Assembly: GCA_051001995.1 (NCBI GenBank)
Contig: JBPCMT010000109.1
Span: 1 to 8,048 of the forward strand
Source: CAWEHQ01 sp051001995
Lineage (GTDB): Bacteria > Actinomycetota > Thermoleophilia > Solirubrobacterales > Thermoleophilaceae
DNA length: 8,048 bases
Reading direction: 5' to 3'
The first letter of the stretch is position 1; each line of letters opens with the position of its first letter. The notes under the pieces are model-generated. The model was not told where the DNA came from. It saw nothing but the letters and a program-made list of their open reading frames with translations, and ran no database searches. This document shows, one piece after another, positions 1 through 6,780 of the stretch. Made by a program: the position numbers and the translations under genes.

Positions 1-1
1 G

Positions 2-1564
2 CTTTTTTCCTCCGACACTCTCCCGGCCGATTTGTCGCTTTTGTTTGGCGAGGGGTTCGGCCCCCGCCCTTCGCAGCAGGTGACGGACGTCGCCACCTCC
101 GTCGACCTCGAAGCGTTCGAGCGCCCCGAGTTCTTCGACCGCCTCGAGGTCGCGCGCTTCAACGCCGCGGCGCGCAACCTCACCGCGGTCCGCGCGATCG
201 TCCAGCTCCTGGGCGCGGCCCTCGCTGCGTTCGCCCTGAGCGGCGCGCTGCTGCTGATCGAACCGGTGCTGGTCGTGATGGTCCTCGCCGCGGGCATCCC
301 GTCGTTCCTGGCGGCCGCGAACAACAGCCGCGACCTCCACCGCCTGCAGGAGGAGCTCACCTCGGACGACCGCGAGCGCGCTTACCTGTTGAGCGCGCTG
401 ACCTCCCGCGAGAACGCGAAGGAGGTCCGGTCGTTCGATCTCGGAGGGTTGCTGACGAGCCGCCTCGACCGCCTCTACGGACTGCGCATCCAGGCGGTCC
501 GGCGCTCCGTCGGCCGGCGGGTGCGCAGAGCCCTCGCCGCCGACGTCGCACGGGCGCTCGTGATCGGCGGCACGCTGCTGCTCCTGTTGTGGATGCTCGC
601 CACGGACCGCGTCCTGCTCCCGTCGGCCGGCGCCGCGGTCCTCGGCCTGATCATTCTGGCCCAGCGACTGCGCATCGCCATCAAGGCCGTGGGCGACCTC
701 TACGAGTCAGCACTGTTCCTTGACGACGTCGCGGGTTTCATGGAGCTCAAGCCGGCGCTCGAAACGTCGCGCTCCACGCTGCCTCCCCCGCGAGCGTTCG
801 AGCGCATCGACGCGCGGAACCTGTCGTTCACCTACCCGGGCGGCGCGCGCCCCGCCATCGACGAGGTCTCGCTCACCCTCGAGCGCGGACAGGTGGTGGC
901 GCTCGTGGGGGAGAACGGCTCCGGGAAGACGACGCTGGCGAAGGTGTTGTCCGGGCTGCACGCGCCGCAGCTCGGCCAGGTCCTCTGGGACGGTACCGAC
1001 GTCCTCGAGACCGACGCGCACCTGCTCCGCGACCGCATTGCCGTGCTCTTCCAGGACTACGTCCGCTGGGCGCTGAGTGCCGGCGACAACGTCGGCTTCG
1101 GCCGCCACGAGCGCTTGCACGACGAGCGCGCGATCCGCGAGGCGGCTGCTCGGGCGGGCGCAGACGAGTATCTGAGCAGACTCCCCAGCGGGTACGAGAC
1201 CGTGCTCTCGCGGCTCTTCGCCGGCGGGCGCGACCTCTCCGGCGGGCAGTGGCAGCGCGTGGCGCTGGCGCGCGCGTTCTTTCGCGACGCGCCCTTGCTC
1301 ATCCTCGACGAGCCGACCGCCGCGCTCGACCCACTCGCCGAGGCGCGTCTCTTCGCTTCGCTGGGTGAGCTCATGGAGGGCCGCACGGTGCTGTTCATCT
1401 CGCACCGCTTCTCGAGCGTGCGGCTCGCCGACCGGATCTACGTCCTCGAAGCGGGCCGCGTCGTCGAGCAGGGCACCCACGACGAGCTGATGGCGCTCGG
1501 CGGCCGCTATGCGAACATGTTCCAGCTCCAGGCCGCCGCATACCTCGATGCCGAGCCCATCTGA
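2..1564 (+). CDS. ABC exporter, fused membrane and ATPase domains (5' partial)
   Basis: The reading frame is open to the left edge, so the true start and the first one or two membrane helices lie outside the window; the TTG at 32 is only the first possible internal start. Such half-transporters are usually about 580-620 residues, and about 520 are visible. Hydrophobic segments are encoded at about 194-322 and 551-673, with a coupling-helix-like stretch (KEVRSFDLGG) between them. The ATPase domain begins near 806: Walker A GENGSGKT at 908-931, Q-loop Gln at 1052, LSGGQ at 1235-1249, Walker B Asp and catalytic Glu at 1307-1312, switch His at 1403. All catalytic residues are present, so ATPase activity is expected. 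It should act as a dimer in the inner membrane, exporting a lipid, glycolipid, peptide or drug; the adjoining glycosyltransferases favour a glycan-linked substrate, but the family alone does not fix it. Its end overlaps the next gene by 17 bp, suggesting one transcript. Confidence 0.93.
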   Translation, partial: LFSSDTLPADLSLLFGEGFGPRPSQQVTDVATSVDLEAFERPEFFDRLEVARFNAAARNLTAVRAIVQLLGAALAAFALSGALLLIEPVLVVMVLAAGIPSFLAAANNSRDLHRLQEELTSDDRERAYLLSALTSRENAKEVRSFDLGGLLTSRLDRLYGLRIQAVRRSVGRRVRRALAADVARALVIGGTLLLLLWMLATDRVLLPSAGAAVLGLIILAQRLRIAIKAVGDLYESALFLDDVAGFMELKPALETSRSTLPPPRAFERIDARNLSFTYPGGARPAIDEVSLTLERGQVVALVGENGSGKTTLAKVLSGLHAPQLGQVLWDGTDVLETDAHLLRDRIAVLFQDYVRWALSAGDNVGFGRHERLHDERAIREAAARAGADEYLSRLPSGYETVLSRLFAGGRDLSGGQWQRVALARAFFRDAPLLILDEPTAALDPLAEARLFASLGELMEGRTVLFISHRFSSVRLADRIYVLEAGRVVEQGTHDELMALGGRYANMFQLQAAAYLDAEPI

Positions 1565-2447
1565 GACGCCGGCCCTGGCCGTGGTGGTCATGGGGTACCG
1601 CAACGCGCCGACGATCGTCGCGTCGTTGCGCTCCGTCGTGACGCAGGTTGCGCCTGAGCCGTTCGAGGTGATCGTCGTCACCTCGGGAGGGGACGACTCC
1701 GCCGCGCTCGTCCGCGCCGCCTTCCCGGACATCCCGGTCCACGAGTCCGGCACCCGCCTGCTTCCCGGGGCGGCCCGGAACGCGGGGATCGCTCGGACCA
1801 CCGCACCGATCGTGTCGTTCCTGGCGGCCGACTGCGACGCTCGCCCGGGCTGGGTCTCGGCGCGGCTGCGTGCGCACCGCGCCGGCTACCGCGCGGTCGC
1901 GGCCGCCATCGCCCACGCGGGCCCGCGTCGCCCGGCGCCGCTGGCGAATCACTACCTGCTCTACGCGCCGCGCCTCGCCGGACGCGGCAGGGGCCCCGTC
2001 CGCTGGCCCGACCCCGCGGTTCACGGCCTGTCCTTCGAGCGCAGCCTGCTGGCCGAGCTGGGGAGCTTCGACGAGCAGGTCCGTATCGGCGAGGACACGG
2101 CCGCCGCCAAGCGGCTGGACGAGCTGGGCGTCGAGATTTGGTTCGAGCCGGACGTCCAGGTCGCGCACCGCGGCCCTACGACCTTCGTCGAGCTCGTCGT
2201 CGAGGAGTACGGCCGTGGGTGGCGCGTCGCCCAGGTCTTCCCGCCGCCTGCGCATGCGCACGCCTCGCCCCGCCAGATCGTGCGTGAGGAGCGGCGGCTC
2301 GTCACGCGGGCCGTCAAGAAGGCGTTTCGCCTGACGTGGGCGCACGCCCCGCACGAGCGCCTCACCCTGCTCATCTGCACGCCATGGATGATCGCGGCCG
2401 CCGCGGCTCGTCGGCTCGGGCGGTTCCGCGGCGCTCGCTCCCGCTGA
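1548..2447 (+). CDS. Family 2 glycosyltransferase (GT-A fold)
   Basis: The 299-residue protein opens with a GT2 nucleotide-sugar binding strand (LAVVVMGYRN) and carries LLPGAARNAG at about residues 71-80. An Asp-Cys-Asp at residues 95-97 (in LAADCDARPGW) is the best candidate for the metal-binding DxD motif. Glu182-Asp183 in IGEDTAA matches the later ED motif where the catalytic base usually sits. A hydrophobic helix at about residues 272-291 suggests peripheral membrane attachment. It should transfer a sugar from a nucleotide-sugar donor to an undetermined acceptor. I chose ATG 1548 over an in-frame ATG at 1509: the extra 13 residues are not GT2-like and would lie wholly inside the ABC gene. 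No good Shine-Dalgarno precedes 1548, so translation is probably coupled to the exporter gene across the overlap. It is a clear paralogue of the N-terminal half of the next gene. Confidence 0.9.
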   Translation: MPSPSETPALAVVVMGYRNAPTIVASLRSVVTQVAPEPFEVIVVTSGGDDSAALVRAAFPDIPVHESGTRLLPGAARNAGIARTTAPIVSFLAADCDARPGWVSARLRAHRAGYRAVAAAIAHAGPRRPAPLANHYLLYAPRLAGRGRGPVRWPDPAVHGLSFERSLLAELGSFDEQVRIGEDTAAAKRLDELGVEIWFEPDVQVAHRGPTTFVELVVEEYGRGWRVAQVFPPPAHAHASPRQIVREERRLVTRAVKKAFRLTWAHAPHERLTLLICTPWMIAAAAARRLGRFRGARSR

Positions 2448-2474
2448 CGACCGCCCTCATGGGGCCGAGTCGGC

Positions 2475-2480
2475 TACCCT
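2475..2480 (+). promoter_or_regulatory. Candidate -10 element (TACCCT)
   Basis: The only sizeable gap in the plus-strand group (2448-2518) contains GGCTACCCTATGAT. TACCCT fits the loose actinobacterial -10 pattern TAnnnT and lies 38 nt before the chosen start. No convincing -35 is seen at 16-19 bp, so this is a weak candidate; read-through from upstream is equally possible. Confidence 0.2.
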
Positions 2481-2509
2481 ATGATCTCGCTCGCGCGCCT
2501 TGGCCGAAT

Positions 2510-2514
2510 GAGGA
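2510..2514 (+). promoter_or_regulatory. Ribosome binding site deciding the start at 2519
   Basis: GAGGA lies four bases before ATG 2519. This is the best Shine-Dalgarno among the in-frame candidates. The alternatives at 2336 and 2459 lack one, and would add residues that overlap the previous gene or do not resemble a glycosyltransferase N-terminus. Confidence 0.6.
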
Positions 2515-2518
2515 ACGA

Positions 2519-4414
2519 ATGACCGCACGCAGGGCGGAGGGCGCTGAACCCCAAGGCTCGCGCGCCGGCTCCCCGTCGGCACCGCAGCTGGCGGTCGTGA
2601 TCCTCTCCTACCGCAACGAGGACACGATCCTCGCGGCGGTCGACTCCATCCTCGCGCAGGACCCGCCCGCCGAGCTCGTGGTCTCCCACTCGGGCGGAGG
2701 CCGCACACCCGACCTGCTGCGGCGCGAGCGCCCGGAGGTCGGCGTCGTCTGGGCCCACGAGCGTCGCTTGCCCGGCGGTGCCCGAAACGCCGGCCTGCGC
2801 GCGACCTCCGCTCCGTACGCCGCCTTCCTGGCCGCGGACTCCCGGGCGGAGCCCGGTTGGGTCGCCGGGCGCCTTCGCCATCACCGCGCCGGTGCCGCCG
2901 CCGTCGGATCGTCGATCGTGCCTACGACGCGCACGCCGGCGTCGATCGCGTCCTACCTGCTGCGGCACAGTTGGCGCATGCCCCACGTCGGCGACCCGCG
3001 GCACGCCCCGACGGGCGGCTGGCCTAGCGGCCTGTCGTATCAGCGCGAGGTGTTCGACGCGCACGGTCCGTTCGACGAGGACATGCTCCGCAACGAGGAC
3101 ACCGAGTTCAACCACCGCCTCCAGCACGCCGGCCTCTCGTTCTCGTGGGCGCCCGAGGTCGTGACGCAGAACGAGTACCCGTCGACAACCGGGGAATTCC
3201 TGCGCGACGCCTACGGCCGAGGCCGTCTGCACGGCTCCACCGCGCGGCTCGGCCCGGCGCGCCTGAACCTCGCCGCCCGCGCCGCGCTCGCCTTCGTGCG
3301 CGCATCTGAGCGGGCGCGACGGCCACACTCGCACATCCCCACGGGCCAGATCCTGCGCGCCCTGCCCGCCATGCTCGCCGGAGGCCTCGCGCGCGCCGCG
3401 GGCATCCTGCGCGCCGGCGATCCGGCCGGCGTCGCCTCGCGTGAGTTCCACGCCGTCCTGCGAGGCGACGCCTGGGCCGTCCGAGCGCGCCGGACGACGC
3501 CCGGCGGCGCCTCGCCCCCCGGCCGGCGGCCCGGGCGGTGGCTCGACCTCGAGTGCGCGGTGCGGCGCGCCGGCTGGGCCCGAGGGTTCCTCATCCGCGC
3601 ACTCGCCCGCCTCGGCGTGCGTCCACCTTCCGCCGTCTGGTCGGGCGGTCGCGCGAGCACCGGCAGGCCGCGCGTGCGCCTCATCGCCCTCATCGCCGCG
3701 CGCAACGAGCTGCGCTTTCTCCCCGGCTGCCTGGCGAACCTTGCGCCACACGTCGACGGCATCGTCGCGCTCGACGACGGCTCGACCGACGGCACCGCCG
3801 AGTGCCTCGCCGCGCACCCCAAGGTCCTCGAGGTACTGCGCACGCCGCCTGACCGAGCGGCCTGGGACGAGGTCGGCAACTACCGCGAGCTCGTGCACGC
3901 GGGCCTGCGTCACGGAGCCGAGTGGTTCCTGGTGCTCGACGCCGACGAGCGCCTCGAGCGCGGCTTCCGGGCTCGCGCCGAGCGGGTCATCCGCCGCGGG
4001 GAGCGCCGCGGGATGAGCGGCTTCGCCCTCCGGCTGTGCGACGTCTGGGACTCGCCGAAGCACTTCCGGGCCGACGGCGTATGGGGCCGCAAGTCCGTCC
4101 CGCGGCTGTTTCGAGCGCGGGCGGACCACGAGTTCGACACCCGCCCGCTGCACGGGAGCAAGGCCCCGCTCCAGGCCCGTCGCGGCGAGATCTGGCCGCG
4201 CTGCGACCTCATCATCTACCACCTGCGCATGCTCCGCCCAGAGGACCGTCTGGCCCGCCGGCGGCGCTACGAGACGCTCGACCCCGAGGCGCGCTTCCAG
4301 CCGCTCACCGGCTACGCCTACCTCACCGATGAGACGGGTCTGCGCCTGCGTCGCATCCGGCGGCGCCGCGCGTGGTCGGAGCTCGGCGCGGCCCGCGAAC
4401 GGCGGCCCACGTGA
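2519..4414 (+). CDS. Two-domain glycosyltransferase (GT2-GT2 fusion)
   Basis: The 631-residue protein carries two separate GT-A domains. Domain 1 starts at residue 23 (QLAVVILSYRN), has RLPGGARNAG at 83-92 and Asn-Glu-Asp at 192-194, and ends with a hydrophobic tail at about 282-300 like that of the preceding 299-residue gene. Its DxD position reads Asp107-Ser-Arg109, so the second acidic residue is replaced by Arg. Domain 2 starts at residue 385 (RVRLIALIAARNE), with DDGSTDGT at 419-426 and a textbook DxD in LDADER (474-476), and runs to about residue 610. A Pro/Arg-rich linker at about 305-384 joins them. The simplest reading is a duplication of the upstream gene fused to an unrelated GT2 domain. 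Domain 2 should be catalytic; domain 1 may be catalytic by another arrangement or serve in binding. It may extend the same saccharide as the neighbouring enzyme. Product and sugar are unknown. Confidence 0.9.
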   Translation: MTARRAEGAEPQGSRAGSPSAPQLAVVILSYRNEDTILAAVDSILAQDPPAELVVSHSGGGRTPDLLRRERPEVGVVWAHERRLPGGARNAGLRATSAPYAAFLAADSRAEPGWVAGRLRHHRAGAAAVGSSIVPTTRTPASIASYLLRHSWRMPHVGDPRHAPTGGWPSGLSYQREVFDAHGPFDEDMLRNEDTEFNHRLQHAGLSFSWAPEVVTQNEYPSTTGEFLRDAYGRGRLHGSTARLGPARLNLAARAALAFVRASERARRPHSHIPTGQILRALPAMLAGGLARAAGILRAGDPAGVASREFHAVLRGDAWAVRARRTTPGGASPPGRRPGRWLDLECAVRRAGWARGFLIRALARLGVRPPSAVWSGGRASTGRPRVRLIALIAARNELRFLPGCLANLAPHVDGIVALDDGSTDGTAECLAAHPKVLEVLRTPPDRAAWDEVGNYRELVHAGLRHGAEWFLVLDADERLERGFRARAERVIRRGERRGMSGFALRLCDVWDSPKHFRADGVWGRKSVPRLFRARADHEFDTRPLHGSKAPLQARRGEIWPRCDLIIYHLRMLRPEDRLARRRRYETLDPEARFQPLTGYAYLTDETGLRLRRIRRRRAWSELGAARERRPT

Positions 4415-4436
4415 GGTGGCCTGTCGGCTGGCTGAG

Positions 4437-4470
4437 TCCGGGATCCGGGTCCGGATGCCGGCTACCGGCG
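4437..4470. terminator. GC palindromes in a convergent junction, possible terminator
   Basis: The 47-bp gap between two genes that end facing each other contains ATCCGG-GT-CCGGAT (4443-4456), directly followed by GCCGG-CTA-CCGGC (4457-4469). The three-base loop of the second is the stop codon of the minus-strand gene. Neither is followed by a T tract on either strand, so a classical intrinsic terminator is not shown. The location fits a bidirectional stop signal. Confidence 0.25.
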
Positions 4471-5634
4471 GGCCGCGTGCGCCAGCGCTCTCTCGTAGGT
4501 CTCGGCCTGGAGATCGGCTGAGCGCGCCAGCCCGAAGCCCCCATCCTCGACGCGCCGACGGCCCGCCTCGGCCATCGCGGCCCGCGTCTCCGGCTCGTCG
4601 AGCAGCCGAAGCGTCGCCCGGGCGATCACCGAGGGATCGAGCGGGGGCACGAGAAGTCCGGTCACCCCGTCCTCGACTACCTCGTCGACGGCGCCCACGC
4701 GGGTGGCGACCAGGGGCACCCCGCACGCCATCGCCTCTAACGACGTCGTCGTTGTGCCCTCCGAGTTCGGGACCGAGGTGATGAGCTTGACGTCGAGGGC
4801 GGGCAGGACCGCCTCGACGTCCGAGCGGGCCCCGGCGAAGACCACGCGCTCGCCCAGCTTTGCCTCGCCGATCTCGCGGTCGATCTTCGCGAGGTAACGC
4901 GGATTGTTCGTATCGCGATGGCCGATGACCACGAAGCGCGCTTCGGGACGCTCTCGCGCGATCACGGCGGCCGCGCGCACGAAGTACTCGATGCCCTTCT
5001 GGGGATTCACGTTCGCCACCGTGCCGACAACCGCCGCGTCCGGCGTGATGCCGAACTGCTCACGGGCGGCACGACGGCGCTGCGCGGACGGCACGAATCG
5101 CCGCGTATCGACCGCGGGCCGGGAGACCACTTTGGGGATCCGCAGGCGAGCCGCCCCCGGATGGACCCGCACGAGCCCCTCGGCACCGAACATCACCGCG
5201 TCGGCCAGGCGGCCGACCGCCGGCATCATCGCCGCCCGCAGCGGCAGCGGCGTGCGGGTGTCGAGCACCTGCCACACCACGGCCGCCCCTTCGCGCCGCG
5301 CGGCGAGCGCGCCATGCGGGTTGACCAGTCCGCCGAGGAGTACGAGCTCGATGTCGCGTTCACGTATGAGCGCGCGGAGCGCCCTGATGTCGGCGCGCAG
5401 GTCTCGGGCGAAGGCGAGGTGGAACCTCGGGTCGAGGCGGGCGCGGTCCCGGCGCAGCGGCATCTCGATGACCTCGAGGCCGGCAGAGCGCATCCAATCG
5501 TGAGCGTTTCCCGGCGCCTCTGGCAGCACCACCGTGGTCGAGACGCCGCGCTGCGCGAGCAACGGCACCAGCGACACCAGCCGGTTGTGCGGCCCGCCGA
5601 ACACGGGGTAGTGGATGATTGCGAGGGTGTTCAC
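4462..5634 (-). CDS. GT4-type glycosyltransferase (GT-B fold)
   Basis: The 390-residue protein has the normal length and two-domain layout of retaining GT4 enzymes. The N-terminal acceptor domain begins MNTLAIIHYPVFGGPHNRL, with the glycine-rich turn near residues 13-14. The C-terminal donor domain starts near residue 200 (VVGTVANVNPQKGIEYF; Lys213 sits where the donor-phosphate Lys is expected) and carries the E-x7-E motif at Glu292 and Glu300 (SEGTTTTSLEAMACGVPLVAT). No signal peptide or membrane helix is seen, so it is cytosolic or peripheral. It should transfer a sugar from an NDP-sugar with retained configuration; donor and acceptor are unknown. The start is GTG at 5634: an in-frame TGA lies immediately upstream, and no strong Shine-Dalgarno is seen. 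It converges with the two-domain glycosyltransferase, and a decayed reading frame ends 15 bp upstream on the same strand, so it may once have been the last gene of a minus-strand operon. Confidence 0.93.
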   Translation of the reverse strand: MNTLAIIHYPVFGGPHNRLVSLVPLLAQRGVSTTVVLPEAPGNAHDWMRSAGLEVIEMPLRRDRARLDPRFHLAFARDLRADIRALRALIRERDIELVLLGGLVNPHGALAARREGAAVVWQVLDTRTPLPLRAAMMPAVGRLADAVMFGAEGLVRVHPGAARLRIPKVVSRPAVDTRRFVPSAQRRRAAREQFGITPDAAVVGTVANVNPQKGIEYFVRAAAVIARERPEARFVVIGHRDTNNPRYLAKIDREIGEAKLGERVVFAGARSDVEAVLPALDVKLITSVPNSEGTTTTSLEAMACGVPLVATRVGAVDEVVEDGVTGLLVPPLDPSVIARATLRLLDEPETRAAMAEAGRRRVEDGGFGLARSADLQAETYERALAHAARR

Positions 5635-5649
5635 TCAGGGCTGGGCGGT

Positions 5650-5805
5650 TCAACTTGACGGTCGTCTGAGCGGATGCGCTCCGGGCTTCGAGTCGAGCCT
5701 GCCGTCGTGGCCGAGCCCGTAGATCGGCTCGAAGCAGCCGACGGCGTCAAGGAACCCGAGGCGCTGGCCGGTCGAATTCGCGGCGGTCTCGTGGAAGACG
5801 CCCGG
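5650..5805 (-). pseudogene. Unrecognised coding remnant
   Basis: Reading from about 5805 down to the TGA at 5650, the codons from GTC at 5799 to about 5680 end in G or C almost without exception, like the intact genes here, and encode a peptide including STGQRLGFLDAVGCFEPIYG. The frame is closed by a TAG around 5868 and the sequence between is less biased, so I read this as the 3' end of a gene that has lost its front. I do not recognise the family. Its stop lies 15 bp before the intact GT4 gene on the same strand. A plus-strand reading frame over the same bases is longer but less codon-biased, so chance cannot be excluded. Confidence 0.3.
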
Positions 5806-6255
5806 TCGCCGATCACCGGATCCTCGATGGTCTGCCCGCATCGTGCCGCCCGGAGCGGGAACCTACCGGAGGGAGGGCCTTGCTGTGCGGGGGCCGTGAA
5901 CTGCACTCTTCGAATCAACCGGCTTCGGCGGGCGCCAAGGTCAAGGCTCTAGCGGCCTCCGACAAGGAAGCGATGAGCGCCCTCCGCCACAGAGGAACGG
6001 CCAGGGGTCGGCTACCGAACCCGACGGACCCCTGCTAAGTCGTGGGCGCTCCCGCGGCTTTCGTAGGCCGTCCGGTGCCGTGACGATGCCACGCCGCCGA
6101 AGGGGCGCAGTGTGCGATCAACTTGCGATCGTGAGGACGCCCCGCACACGGCGATTTCCCGCCATCCGCAGGTTTGGTGGGTCACCGAGCCGAACGCTCG
6201 CCGCGTGTGGAGGCCGACGAAAAGACCGCTCTGTGCAGGTGATTCGCTACTGTCA
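5806..6255. other. Gene-poor stretch, nothing recognised
   Basis: All six frames were read. None gives a recognisable protein, and GC-ending codon bias is weak or interrupted by stops. The stretch contains a stem-loop at 6002-6034 and a set of interleaved inverted repeats at 6102-6149, both listed separately. It is best seen as decayed DNA between two damaged genes. Confidence 0.5.
6002..6034. repeat. Stem-loop, 6+4 bp with a one-sided bulge
   Basis: CAGGGG (6002-6007) pairs with CCCCTG (6029-6034). Inside it TCGG (6008-6011) pairs with CCGA (6021-6024), leaving a 9-nt loop and a 4-nt one-sided bulge (6025-6028). There is no T tract on either side. It could be a terminator-like structure or a relic of the decayed DNA around it. 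Confidence 0.35.
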
Positions 6256-6282
6256 GCGGAGGAGGGGGGTATTCGAACCCTC
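6256..6282 (-). other. Fragment resembling a tRNA-Ser 3' end
   Basis: Read on the minus strand, 27 nt contain GAGGGTTCGAAT followed by CCCCTCCTCCGC. This resembles the T-arm and acceptor 3' strand of an actinobacterial serine tRNA (GGGTTCGAATCC, then CTCC-rich, then GC). The T stem is imperfect: the expected C after the loop is A, and another pair is broken. No D-arm or anticodon arm lies upstream, so this is not a functional tRNA. Such 3' fragments are typical scars left where integrases use a tRNA end as attachment site. The alternative is chance similarity, because the same bases also continue the third frame of the adjoining pseudogene. Confidence 0.35.
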
Positions 6283-6289
6283 GATGGAC

Positions 6290-6744
6290 GAATCACCAAC
6301 GGAACGAGCGGAGTGAAGACATCGAGGTCGACCGGCTGCCGGAGGCGCACGACTTCGACGTCGCCGCCAAGTGCGCGCAACCTCCTCGCGACACGCTCGT
6401 TGAGGCCACTGCCAAGCGGCAGATTCCGGGAAGCTGCGCCGGGAGTTGATGATCGTGCAGCGTCGAGTGAGCGACGAAGATCTGAGGCGCGTTCGGGTAT
6501 CGCGCGGCGTGCGCAAATGAAACGATGGCGTCCTGGACGATCGCGGCGTCGCATTCGGATGGCAGGGCGTGATCTCCTATCGCCAGGCGCAGTTCCGGGT
6601 GCTCCTCGACCACCGTCTCGCCCACTCGTTCGCCTGAACGGTCACGTCGTGGCCGAGCCGTTGAAGGTGCGCCGCGACCGTTGTGAGGTAGGTCTGACTC
6701 CCGCCTCGCAACCGGAGGATGTGCGTTGAGAGGACGAGCCGCAT
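6290..6744 (-). pseudogene. GT4-type glycosyltransferase, N-terminal domain, frameshifted and truncated
   Basis: Three minus-strand frames join into one GT4-like acceptor domain. From ATG 6744 the first frame reads MRLVLSTHILRLRGGSQTYL and on to GHDVTVQANE, ending near 6625. The second frame continues with VGETVVEEHPELRLAIGDHA, then CDAAIVQDAIVSFAHAARYP and FVAHSTLHDHQLPAQLPG, to about 6404. The third continues LNERVARRLRALGGDVEVVR, then LRQPVDLDVFTPLVP. Single-base changes near 6625 and 6404 would restore the order; at 6404 one added C would give VALNERVARRL. The donor-binding C-terminal domain is absent: protein similarity fades at about 6290-6300, beside the tRNA-like fragment. About 150 codons remain of the usual 370-400. 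It lies 111 bp downstream of the sulfotransferase on the same strand. Assembly error could explain one frameshift but not the loss of the second domain. Confidence 0.7.
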
Positions 6745-6780
6745 CCATCGGAGGATTGCACCCGAGCCCCGCCACGTAAA

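Noticed and set aside
1395..2354. Minus-strand 319-codon frame opposite the GT2 gene
   Set aside because: Low-complexity Arg/Gly/Ala composition without motifs; the plus strand is clearly coding.
2474..4726. Very long minus-strand frame (750 codons) opposite the two-domain glycosyltransferase
   Set aside because: It is an antisense shadow of GC-rich coding sequence, dominated by Arg, Ala, Gly and Pro, with no domain; the plus strand has clear GT2 motifs.
4918..5658. Plus-strand 246-codon frame opposite the GT4 gene
   Set aside because: No recognisable domain, His/Arg-rich shadow composition; the minus strand has the E-x7-E motif and full GT4 layout.
6256..6282. A complete tRNA gene on the minus strand
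   Set aside because: Only a T-arm/acceptor-like piece is present, with broken pairs; no anticodon or D arm lies within 100 bp upstream.
6112..6729. Long plus-strand reading frame (205 codons) containing EEGGIRTLDGR
   Set aside because: The GGIRTLDG phrase is what antisense reading of a tRNA 3' end gives and is a known annotation artefact. The rest resembles nothing, and the opposite strand carries the coherent glycosyltransferase remnant.
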